Shown here one piece after another: positions 58,901 to 64,000 of a stretch of DNA of 64,000 bases. The notes beneath the pieces are model-generated. The model did not search any database and was not told the origin of the DNA. It was given only the letters and a program-made list of their open reading frames with translations. Position 1 is the stretch's first letter, and the number at the start of each line of letters is the position of its first letter. A program made the position numbers and the translations under genes. This DNA is from Hetaerina americana (taxonomy: Eukaryota > Arthropoda > Insecta > Odonata > Calopterygidae). Location: NCBI GenBank assembly GCA_022747635.1, contig JAKTNV010000004.1, positions 22,239,469 through 22,303,468 on the forward strand, read 5' to 3'.

Positions 58901-61622
58901 CATTAATATTAATTTCTCTTGCACTGTGCATGCGACCCAAAATCTCGAAACTATCTTAATTTCATTGACTCCTAAGTTATATTGAGTCTACTCCTATATC
59001 TTGAATTTTGAAGGACCCACCTGGCAGATTTTCTTAACTGAAGACTGACGGTGGATCGCGGATTGTGCGATGGCCGCACGAAAGGTGGCAGTATAAAAAT
59101 CATTGACCCATTTTTGGCCGCAGGGCACATTTAATAGTGCAAAAATAAATATTTGGCCCCTAGTATTTTGTAAAGTTGATATCCAGAATATTTCCTCTCT
59201 ACACTTAAAGTAAACTTTAGCTCTTGGTGAGTACACAACACATATAAACATGCCATACCTTCCATTACTCAATCAAAAATGAAAAAATCATCAAAAGGAA
59301 GATGAAAAATTTGAAGTTGAATTAAATTCACTCTGACGTATTGCCCTGGTAAAGGCATTTTTATGAAAAAAAGGAAAATGAATGACAACTTGAAATATGC
59401 CACTCGTTTCATAGGGTACGCTATAGTTCTAATTTATTTCATTATATTTAACCTGGGAATGAGTCATCACCAAACTTTTTACCGCAACTCTCCACAAAGA
59501 CACATGAAACGAAAGATTTCTTCAAGGTGAAAACGGTTTGTTATTCCAGCTTTTGCTCCAGTTTTCCCAATCACAAGGAGATATGTTTACATTCCCTATT
59601 TAACAGTATGGAAGTGTCCGTTCGTATATCCATGCCCACGCACACATATTCAAACATACACACCAACGGACATTCTCAGCTCACAAATTCATTCTTAATT
59701 ATTTTCTAAATACACGTCCGATTTTCAGAAACCAGAGTCGGTCTTCATTGGATGGCCGCTTTCATTTTGATCGATGCCCGACGCTTTCAGATTGCCTCTC
59801 AGCGAACTCGAAATTAGATATTGCGCCTCCAAGCGTATTTCGAAGGGCAGTCGCATTCGAAAATTAAATCTTGAATGCTATTTTTATTGATAAAAATGAA
59901 AAAGAGTTTTTTTACATCAGTGGAGATAATAAATTCTCCAGCTTAATTTACCAATCGGAAATAATACTTTTTTCTCCCTGGAATGGCACATCGAATTTGA
60001 GCGCGACGCTTCGGTTTGATTAAATTGTTGGGAGTGGAGAAACAAAAAAAAAACGAATCCGTGCTCCACAACACTTCTGGCCAAGTTTTGCCCATGGATG
60101 GGAGCTTCAATTCATAACGAAATAGGATTACAGTGAATCACATCTCTGTTGCGCAATAGCTAAGTACCTTTCGCTAACTGAAATTTCATCGATCGCATTG
60201 GGATTTTTCTCTACATCAGAGGATTATTGTGCATGGCCCATGAACATGGAATGGGACGTAGAAACAAAATTCTCCAAATCTTAATTGCTAAAAATTACTG
60301 TTTCCTTTGATATTCAGGTTTGTCAAAAATCTCCGGACTTTTTGCTAACTATTTGAAAAAGCAATATGTATATAAATTTTTTTAACTATATGACAAACTT
60401 TTTTGCGATAGTTTATATATTTAAAAGAAAATTTGATATTTATAATGAATGTTTTAATTTTAATAATGCACACTCACCCCATCCAATGAAAACGTACACC
60501 CGAAGTTTGATGTTTTCAGTTTTGAATGTTTCAACGACTAGCATGTAGAGATACAAACCTGTGGGTAAAAATTTTGCATTAGGCAGAGAAAAATAATATA
60601 CTGACAAGCGGAATTTGTTTCGTGACATTGTGTCATCCATACCTAAATATATTCTCCTCTATATAAAATACCTTAAAATTACATGAGTTTACCTGCTTCA
60701 ACTTACCTTCTACAAACATCCAGAAGAAATTTGTGAGGTGGAAATAATGTAACACAATTACCAAAATGACACATGAAGTGGTGTCTGTTTTCGTACTGAT
60801 CTGAAAATAAAAGAAATCGATTTGAAAGGCTTAATTATTTTTGTGCCGAAACCATTTATCTTTTGCAGTACTTCGCTTCAAACTGAAACTTACCTCGAGG
60901 GTTAACGTTAATATCCACATGAATCCCGCCAACATATACGTGCACATTAAATTTGTGTGAATTGTATTTCTCAAGCACCGCAAGTCTCTGGACATGTAAA
61001 TAAATTGGAAGACATAATTATAAGAAGATAAAAACGTGATGAAACTTTACAGTTGGTCTAAATTCAGACAATTTGCAGTTACGGCCAAATATTAGGTATA
61101 TTCATTTTATATTAGGTTAACTGTTACTGTTATGTTTCACTTTACATGAAATCATGCATCGAGGAATTAATATATACAACTGATGATGCAAATGTTCCGA
61201 GCAAGTTTTCAGGGTTAACTATGTTGAAGTTAATGTTCAATAATTGAAGAGCACACTGCATTTGTCCGCTAACTTTCTGTGGAAGAATGCAGTATGTTTC
61301 TTACTTGTGATTTTTTAAATTGAAACTATTATTTAGTCGTCAACTTAACTCTAATGCTAGGTTAGACTGTTAGCATTACAATAAAGCCATATGTTTTCAA
61401 GGAAGAAACGAAAGTGTACATCTACTCACTTGAAGTAAATGAAGATGAATATGGCTACCGCAAGGGCCGCTAGTGACAAGGCGTAGCCGGCAAAGTACAG
61501 TGTCGTCGCGAGTTCCACGCCAAAAGTCTGGCCTCCATCAGGGGCTTCCACTTCCCGGCAACTGTTGTAGTCGGTGTATGCAGCCCACGTACCATTGCTA
61601 TGGCAAAACCGCGTGGCGTTTT
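21009..61622 (-). CDS. Dh44-R: Family B GPCR, DH44 (CRF-like diuretic hormone) receptor, partial gene with 7 exons
   Basis: Seven minus-strand exons join in frame: 61430-61622, 60894-60987, 60707-60800, 60478-60558, 54625-54704, 22012-22152 and 21009-21194. All introns are GT-AG. They give about 288 residues running from the last part of the hormone-binding ectodomain through TM1-TM6 to the ECL3/TM7 border. Family B hallmarks are visible: RNTIHTNL in TM2, WMFVEGLYLYML in TM3, GWG at the start of TM4, [16 protein letters not shown] in ECL2, and [12 protein letters not shown] (PxxG) in TM6. Insect receptors of this type bind the CRF-like peptide DH44 at the plasma membrane and signal through Gs and cAMP, controlling Malpighian tubule secretion and other functions; that is family knowledge. 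The subtype rests on remembered similarity to insect DH44 receptors; the calcitonin-like DH31 receptor is the main alternative. The signal peptide, most of the ectodomain and TM7/C-tail are not in the recovered exons. No promoter is visible because the gene starts outside the window. Confidence 0.92.
21195..22011 (-). other. Dh44-R: Receptor intron of 817 bp
   Basis: Bounded by donor GTGAGT at 22011 downward and acceptor CACACAG at 21195, phase 0. No recognisable element inside. Confidence 0.9.
22012..22152 (-). CDS. Dh44-R: DH44R exon: ECL2 and TM5
   Basis: This 141-nt, 47-codon exon is phase 0 at both ends. The acceptor is CTCTCTCCCCAG and the donor GTGAGT. It begins [18 protein letters not shown], continues [18 protein letters not shown] and ends [11 protein letters not shown]. 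The CPW motif in ECL2 (Cys bonded to TM3) and VDWIYQAP into TM5 are diagnostic of CRF/DH44-type receptors. The conserved TM5 Asn is in LFVNSIF. A Met-initiated ORF that overlaps here (21956-22180) is in another frame and is a shadow. Confidence 0.94.
22395..22437. repeat. Perfect 12-bp stem hairpin
   Basis: TTTCGGTGATAC (22395-22406) and GTATCACCGAAA (22426-22437) are exact complements around a 19-base loop. It lies in the large intron about 240 bases from the ECL2/TM5 exon. Confidence 0.85.
23130..23266. repeat. 136-bp dispersed repeat, copy 1
   Basis: It starts TGTCAAATAATATGAAATTT and ends in AGTTATATTTTAA. A diverged second copy in the same direction lies at 24009-24142, 879 bp away. The two look roughly 85 percent alike by eye. 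No terminal repeats or coding potential are seen. Confidence 0.8.
24009..24142. repeat. 136-bp dispersed repeat, copy 2
   Basis: Diverged direct copy of 23130-23266, with the same start (TGTCAAATAATATGAAATTT) and the same end (AGTTATATTTTAA). Confidence 0.8.
24640..24835 (-). repeat. tRNA-derived SINE, related to or distinct from family A
   Basis: On the minus strand a tRNA-like head TAGCACAGCGGTTAGGGCGG (complement of about 24804-24823) is followed by a box B-like GGTCCGCGATCC (complement of 24778-24789). Further on, a CTGTGCCG block in plus orientation and a CCTGGG segment recall the body of family A. The left boundary is vague. It is strongly diverged. Confidence 0.55.
28060..28812 (+). 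mobile_element. Deleted mariner, 753 bp, copy 2
   Basis: Same length, terminal repeats and internal deletion as copy 1. It is flanked by TA at 28058-28059 and 28813-28814. The first base of the left repeat is A instead of C (28060). Compared with copy 1 two internal substitutions were seen, both changing the encoded residue (Gly to Glu in SGRPS, Thr to Ile in VTTDD), and both are shared with copy 3. It sits in the 32.5-kb intron, in opposite orientation to the receptor. Confidence 0.95.
28221..28619 (+). CDS. Mariner HTH-only transposase remnant, copy 2
   Basis: 132 open codons from the ATG at 28221, with the same two helix-turn-helix units as copy 1. The linker reads DERSERPS instead of DERSGRPS, so the Gly of the AT-hook-like GRP is lost. 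The second motif begins [10 protein letters not shown]. The C-terminal remnant in another frame ends at 28713. No catalytic domain. Whether it is expressed cannot be told. Confidence 0.78.
   Translation: MFKKIENAASCEVRAVIKFLNARNVRPCDIHRQLKEVYGDNVMDESSVRRWCRNFNMGRGNTHDDERSERPSVITDQLVSSVDEFVRNDRRVTIDDICEHFPNVSRTIVHEIVKHHLHYAKICARWVPRVSQ
29090..29129. repeat. Perfect 13-bp stem hairpin
   Basis: TCATTTTATATTC (29090-29102) pairs exactly with GAATATAAAATGA (29117-29129), with weaker pairing continuing outside (CTCTT/AAAGAG). It may be the core of a small decayed foldback element. Confidence 0.75.
29862..30170 (-). repeat. tRNA-derived SINE, family A, copy 2, with doubled box B
   Basis: It shares the start (AAACCATAAACACAGT) and the GCCCGACGGCGTGTGAAATT and CCAGGAAGATCTGGT blocks with copy 1. 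The tRNA head on the minus strand has box A region GGTAGTCCAGTGGGTAGAGC. Box B appears twice, as complements of GGAAACGAACC at 30069-30079 and 30102-30112, 33 bp apart, because of a short internal tandem duplication. Confidence 0.85.
31040..31520. other. Purine-rich tract in intron
   Basis: About 480 bp that is overwhelmingly A and G on the plus strand (pyrimidine-rich on the transcribed receptor strand), made of degenerate GGGAGG, GAGAGAAAG and GGAGGAGG units. The long ORFs on both strands are low-complexity products of this bias. A polypyrimidine tract of this length in the pre-mRNA could bind PTB-like splicing factors, but that is speculation. Confidence 0.6.
33785..33888. repeat. Foldback element 3
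   Basis: Two imperfect inverted arms of about 48 bp meet at TTTGATCAAA. Read outward, the plus arm has CCTGAAGATGCTACACTGCA followed by ACAAAACC. The minus arm has AAGATGCAACGCTGTAACGA followed by AACCGACATCGCAATAAA. The order (CTGAAGATG, GAAACC, then AATAAA-like) is the same as in foldbacks 1 and 2, but the core is less conserved. Confidence 0.55.
35340..35520. repeat. Degenerate CATATC-type simple repeat
   Basis: The words CATACCAT, CATATCATAT and CATACCATATC recur irregularly with GTGTTATA-like spacers. No fixed period could be established by eye. Confidence 0.4.
35560..35905 (+). pseudogene. LINE ORF C-terminal end, decayed
   Basis: The frame [20 protein letters not shown] continues [19 protein letters not shown], then a stop, then [11 protein letters not shown] (about 35697-35840). 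This fits the C-terminal block HEGLLKTIxEGRxxGKRGRGRxRxxxLDxxKxGRSYxxxK of insect endonuclease/reverse-transcriptase LINEs. Upstream, after a frameshift, [10 protein letters not shown] resembles RRREDCWEKSKRG at 17770-17810, so both belong to one LINE family and cover overlapping parts of its end. It is inactive. Confidence 0.75.
37559..37799. repeat. Foldback element 2, 240 bp
   Basis: The arms begin TTATAAACGTA and end TACGTTTATAT, match over about 100 bp, and leave about 60 bp unpaired in the centre. Read outward, the plus arm has CTGATGA (37728-37734), GAAACC (37749-37754), GGTA and CAATAAATATC. The minus arm has CTGGTGA (complement of 37638-37644) and GAAACC (GAAA is the complement of 37617-37620), then CAATAAATATTG. 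This is the same module order as foldback 1, with a different sequence and no clear stem II. Confidence 0.65.
38640..39480. other. GC/CpG-rich island in the large intron
   Basis: The sequence between about 38640 and 39480 has many CpG dinucleotides, a (GA)n run at 38872-38891 and G-rich tracts, in strong contrast to the AT-rich intron. Long ORFs occur on both strands (38800-39276 minus, 38899-39120 plus) but show no domain and are expected from the composition. An alternative promoter, an enhancer or an undetected first exon are possible. None is demonstrated. Confidence 0.4.
40215..40440 (+). repeat. tRNA-derived SINE, family A, diverged copy 3
   Basis: In plus orientation the tRNA head is decayed (GTGGTCAGATCGTTCGACAA, then CTGACCAAAGGGCTTTGG). 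The body is clear: TCCTGGGAAACCATAG, CGGCACAGGAAAAGGAACTG, and the end CACAAGTCAAACCGAC, which matches the complement of the family A end. The GCCGTCGGGCTTAG block is mutated. It is the only family A copy found in the plus orientation. Confidence 0.7.
44378..44399. repeat. 22-bp repeat, copy 1
   Basis: A 22-base word starting CTCGCTATATTTGG is repeated exactly at 45046-45067. The flanks do not match. Confidence 0.8.
46280..46680. other. GC-richer patch beside TA microsatellite
   Basis: A CpG-rich stretch in the large intron, with no domain in any frame. It ends shortly before the TA microsatellite. Possible regulatory segment; nothing more can be shown. Confidence 0.3.
46873..46934. repeat. 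(TA)n microsatellite
   Basis: Uninterrupted TA repeats from 46873 to 46924, one C, then further AT repeats to 46934. Reading frames across it give only Tyr-Ile repeats. Confidence 0.97.
50208..50480 (-). repeat. tRNA-derived SINE, family A, diverged copy 4
   Basis: On the minus strand the head GTAGTACAAATGATAGAACT and GGGCTACTGACAGGAGGGCC corresponds to the GTAGTCCAGTGG.TAGAGCGTTGGACTACTGACC head of copies 1 and 2. The body retains GATAGGTGAGGGTAG and CATCAGGGTGGGGGAGG in plus orientation. Box B is eroded (CCCAGATTCAA). Confidence 0.7.
54625..54704 (-). CDS. Dh44-R: DH44R exon: TM4 and start of ECL2
   Basis: This 80-nt exon has acceptor AACATTTTAG and donor GTATGG, the weakest donor of the set. 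It reads (G)[20 protein letters not shown], then NVADTQ. With the preceding exon it restores [13 protein letters not shown], matching the Gly-x-Pro TM4 motif of class B receptors. It stands alone between introns of 5773 bp (right) and 32472 bp (left). Identification rests on frame continuity and the TM4 pattern. The residues after TM4 belong to the variable part of ECL2. Confidence 0.88.
57877..58629 (+). mobile_element. Deleted mariner, 753 bp, copy 3
   Basis: Same 753-bp structure, flanked by TA (57875-57876 and 58630-58631), and inserted within a short TA repeat that now lies on both sides. It shares the two internal substitutions of copy 2. Its right terminal repeat has one private change (G at 58612 where the others have C). 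It lies in the intron between the TM3/TM4 and TM4 exons of the receptor, in opposite orientation to the gene. Confidence 0.95.
58038..58436 (+). CDS. Mariner HTH-only transposase remnant, copy 3
   Basis: 132 open codons from the ATG at 58038. By eye the translation is identical to that of copy 2, including SERPS in the linker and VTIDD. The C-terminal remnant in another frame ends at 58530. The catalytic domain is absent. Confidence 0.78.
   Translation: MFKKIENAASCEVRAVIKFLNARNVRPCDIHRQLKEVYGDNVMDESSVRRWCRNFNMGRGNTHDDERSERPSVITDQLVSSVDEFVRNDRRVTIDDICEHFPNVSRTIVHEIVKHHLHYAKICARWVPRVSQ
60478..60558 (-). CDS. Dh44-R: DH44R exon: end of TM3, ICL2, start of TM4
   Basis: This 81-nt exon has acceptor TTTTTACCCACAG and donor GTGAGT. 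It reads (G)[20 protein letters not shown], then [16 protein letters not shown] completes the TM3 motif, [10 protein letters not shown] is ICL2, and FIGWG is the TM4 signature Trp-Gly. It begins with 2 bases of Gly and ends with 1 base of Gly, completed by GG of the next exon 5.8 kb away. Open reading through the donor adds a false tail ([11 protein letters not shown]) that is intron translation. Confidence 0.93.
60707..60800 (-). CDS. Dh44-R: DH44R exon: ECL1 and TM3
   Basis: This 94-nt exon has acceptor TTATTTTCAG and donor GTAAGT. It reads [20 protein letters not shown], then [11 protein letters not shown]. The Cys in DTTSC is the TM3 Cys expected to pair with the ECL2 Cys of CPWM (exon 22012-22152). 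[12 protein letters not shown] carries the class B TM3 signature. Its 31 codons are followed by one G that joins GT of the next exon to give Gly of EGLYLYM. The intron to its right (60801-60893) is only 93 bp. Confidence 0.94.
60894..60987 (-). CDS. Dh44-R: DH44R exon: ICL1 and TM2
   Basis: This 94-nt exon has acceptor TACATGTCCAG and donor GTAAGT. It reads (K)[19 protein letters not shown], then [17 protein letters not shown] is the ICL1 signature and the His in RNTIHTNL is the conserved TM2 His of class B receptors, part of the polar network that locks the inactive state. The exon contributes 1 base plus 31 codons and ends in phase 0. It is too short and too split to appear as an open reading frame with its own Met, so it was found by reading the splice sites. 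Confidence 0.93.
60988..61429 (-). other. Dh44-R: Receptor intron of 442 bp
   Basis: Bounded by donor GTGAGT at 61429 downward and acceptor CATGTCCAG at 60988. No repeats or ORFs of note. Confidence 0.9.
61430..61622 (-). CDS. Dh44-R: DH44R exon: end of ectodomain plus TM1
   Basis: This 193-nt exon has acceptor CTTGACAG just right of 61622 and donor GTGAGT left of 61430. It reads [20 protein letters not shown] and onwards, then ends in [22 protein letters not shown]. Two N-glycosylation sequons (NAT, NGT) and the two Cys (FCHSNGTW and DYNSC) fit the last part of the hormone receptor domain, whose Cys pairs stabilise peptide binding. A short linker then leads into TM1. The first two bases complete a codon begun in an upstream exon. 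The last two (AA) join A of the next exon to make Lys. The Met and Thr that an ORF caller would place before this point are intronic. Confidence 0.93.
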
Positions 61623-64000
61623 CTGTCAAGGAAAAAAAGCGTGAAAGGGCACATTGAAGCTAGTTTAGCATCTTCAGACGTCCGCGAGAGAACAAAACTT
61701 GCAAAAAATAGTGAGCTCAGGTACTGCCCATTGCACTTAGAAAATATAATCCACAAACCAACCTGGAGGGGTATTCACCCCGAAATAATTACATTGCATT
61801 GATTTATTTTTGGTTAACCGCGTGAAATATCAACAAAAATGCTTGTGTCACTCATGGATAGTAATTATATATTAAAATACGGAAATTAATAATTGAGCGA
61901 AGATTTCATCACCCACTTAGAAACACAATAAAGGAAAGTATCAATTATCCACTGATAAGGTCTTCAGAGAGATATTTCCTGGGGATGAACTTTCGTCCTG
62001 ACTTGGAATTTCACGAAAAAATTCTTCAAATGATGATATGGAGTCAAATTGATATCAGGATATTTGGAAATTGGATATTTCCAGACTTGAACAGCATGGG
62101 TCTAAATTAACCTTGTATTGTATTCAGACCTCGAGCAATAAAGAGGTATTATGTATTGTAATCACTCTTCAAAACATTTCACATCGCGTAAGAATGATTC
62201 CATTTTATTTCTGAGTGTTCCAAAGTCCGGTGGAAAACCACAGTAGACTGCTACTTGAAGCGTTGTGTATTCAATATTTGACACATCTTCGGGCACAAAA
62301 AGGGTAATTATTTCTTCACCCCGGCCCCGATCAAAATAAAAATAAAGATAATTGACTTTAAAACAATTACGGAATGGTATTGGGTCTTTAATTTATGATA
62401 GCAAGAAAGGAATTATTAAGATATTAAGACGTCATACTAAAGCGACAGACTAGAAAGCCCTGATGAGAAATACACTTAGGACGTGGATTACCGAAATTTT
62501 GAATCAACGGGTTTCATGTGAGGTTTTGTTCATTATTAGCTTCACTATGCTGTACATTACGCAATGATTAACGGGTCAAATGACATTTAATGAGGATTTT
62601 AACCGTGCAATAAGCAATGTCAATGCAGGAAATAATCTCCGAATCTGATGATGCAAAATGATAAAAGATTAAATATTTTATTAACCCCCTCCACTGACAT
62701 GTGAAACCTTTCTCTCGTTAAAAATGAACCTTAGGGACAGTGGAAGTTAAGCATTAACAGTATGATTTTGTTGTCGCCTATCATTTCTTAAAAAAAGATT
62801 GAATTAATGATTACACAATTCCAGTCACATTCCAGCATGGGGATGGCAGAGAAAGACAAAGTAAAACGGTATTTATATTGGTAGATGTTTTTTTATTTAT
62901 TCCAGGGTGAGTGTTTAAATTTTCAAAAGGTCGTAAGACTATTTTGTCCACTTGAACTGGCAATATATTTCCCGCAACTGACTCGAGTGCTCGTAATGAA
63001 TGAATGATTTGGGTAATCATCTGGTTTTCAACAGCTTCAAAACTATTTAGCATTTCCTTTGTTTTGAAAATATTCGCACTTCAAACTCTATTTTGGGTCT
63101 TAAGTCTCAATTTTAATACTTCGACAATACCTAAAAACTTCGATTAAAAACCCCTAATTAGATTTAAAAATTCGTTCAAAGTTTCCACAAGCTTGATGAA
63201 ATGCAAGCCACAGATTTTAACGATTTTCTATCAGAAAACATGCAAATGAGTAAGTTTCAACGATGGTGAAAGATAAGGGGGAGGTGTTCGGTAATGAATT
63301 TGTTCCCATTTCATAATTCACGTAGCACAATTGAAATGGGAAAATTTATTGTTGAATAAATTAGTTATGCAATATATTTATAAATTTTTGTATTATTTTC
63401 CGGAAGCAGATTTCAATGCATCAAAGCCTACTAGTCAAATTACAAATTAAATTAAATACCATAAATCAATGTCCACTATCTGAAATGACATAGCTTGGGG
63501 GGCAAATATTTGAAAGTATATGTAGCAAAAAATCTGTATTGCTTATTTTTTAAAATGGCACAGTGTGAATTTTCGGCTCTATTGAAAAAGTCCACCATTG
63601 AAAATGATCTCTAAACGGCAGAGGTTGAGATAAGCATACATCTTCCCTTGCTGGTTTAGTGTACTAAGTTAATTAATAAATATATGATAGGTATTTCAAC
63701 CATGCAAAGTTTTCGCTGAATCATTAAATCTCGCCACTGCATGAATTCTAACCCTTCGGAGGATTTGGTGCAGGAAATAATTGAATTATATGTCATACCG
63801 AGCCCTGTTCTCTGTATGTATTGCTTTAGGCACTTAGGAAATGTTAACTCCAAAACTCATTTGATAAAATCGTCAATACAGTTGAAGAATTCTGACTTTG
63901 TGGGTACTGTGTTAGTTTGTAATAATATTATAATCTTTATCTTTGTAACTTTGTACCTATTGTTTGTCAAGTGTAATGTCATCCGTATCTTTCTGGCTTC
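61623..64000 (-). other. Dh44-R: Upstream receptor intron, no exon recognised
   Basis: The acceptor at 61623 shows that at least one exon lies further right. The ectodomain pattern (a CWP-type segment with further Cys) was looked for on the minus strand up to the window edge and not found. The region is AT-rich and without recognisable repeats. Confidence 0.7.

Larger units (their letters stand above)
54705..60477 (-). other. Dh44-R: Receptor intron of 5.8 kb
   Basis: Bounded by donor GTGAGT (60477 downward) and acceptor AACATTTTAG (54705). Apart from mariner copy 3 no recognisable element is seen. The rest is AT-rich single-copy-looking DNA without supported ORFs. Confidence 0.85.

Noticed and set aside
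61183..62660. CTGATGATGCAAA at 61183 and 62645 as further hammerhead-like modules
   Set aside because: No GAAA core or pairing arms follow; chance occurrence of a short word.

Overview
This is a eukaryotic window, almost certainly from an insect with a large, repeat-rich genome. The DNA is AT-rich, coding sequence occurs only as short exons with GT-AG introns, and the transposon remnants (mariner, LINE, tRNA-derived SINEs) are of arthropod type. The species cannot be named from the sequence.

One host gene is recognisable. It lies on the minus strand and is a family B (secretin-like) GPCR whose closest match from memory is the insect CRF-like diuretic hormone 44 receptor (DH44R). Seven consecutive exons were resolved by hand (61430-61622, 60894-60987, 60707-60800, 60478-60558, 54625-54704, 22012-22152, 21009-21194). 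All splice phases agree and they encode about 288 residues, from the end of the hormone-binding ectodomain to the ECL3/TM7 border. The first exons (signal peptide and most of the ectodomain) should lie right of the window. The TM7/C-tail exon was not found and is probably left of it. Four exons are packed into 1.15 kb. Introns of about 5.8 kb and 32.5 kb then follow on both sides of the TM4 exon, so most of the window is intron.

Layout from left to right: a truncated, internally deleted mariner of one lineage (1-463); non-coding DNA; a SINE (6753-7020); a 150-bp foldback element with a hammerhead-like core (7124-7275); a second SINE type (8600-8755); a LINE fragment (9037-9312); mariner copy 1 (9635-10387); a decayed LINE (about 16900-17860); two receptor exons (21009-22152); the 32.5-kb intron with mariner copy 2 (28060-28812), SINEs, two more foldback elements, a second piece of the decayed LINE family, GC-rich patches and a long TA microsatellite; the TM4 exon; an intron with mariner copy 3 (57877-58629); the four-exon cluster; and an upstream intron with nothing recognisable.

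The most notable non-host signals are: (1) three 753-bp mariner copies, nearly identical, sharing one internal deletion and still encoding an intact 132-residue DNA-binding-only protein; (2) an unrelated mariner lineage with the same architecture; and (3) three head-to-head inverted elements built from a CTGATGA/GAAAC-type module, resembling the hammerhead ribozymes known from Penelope-like retroelements.
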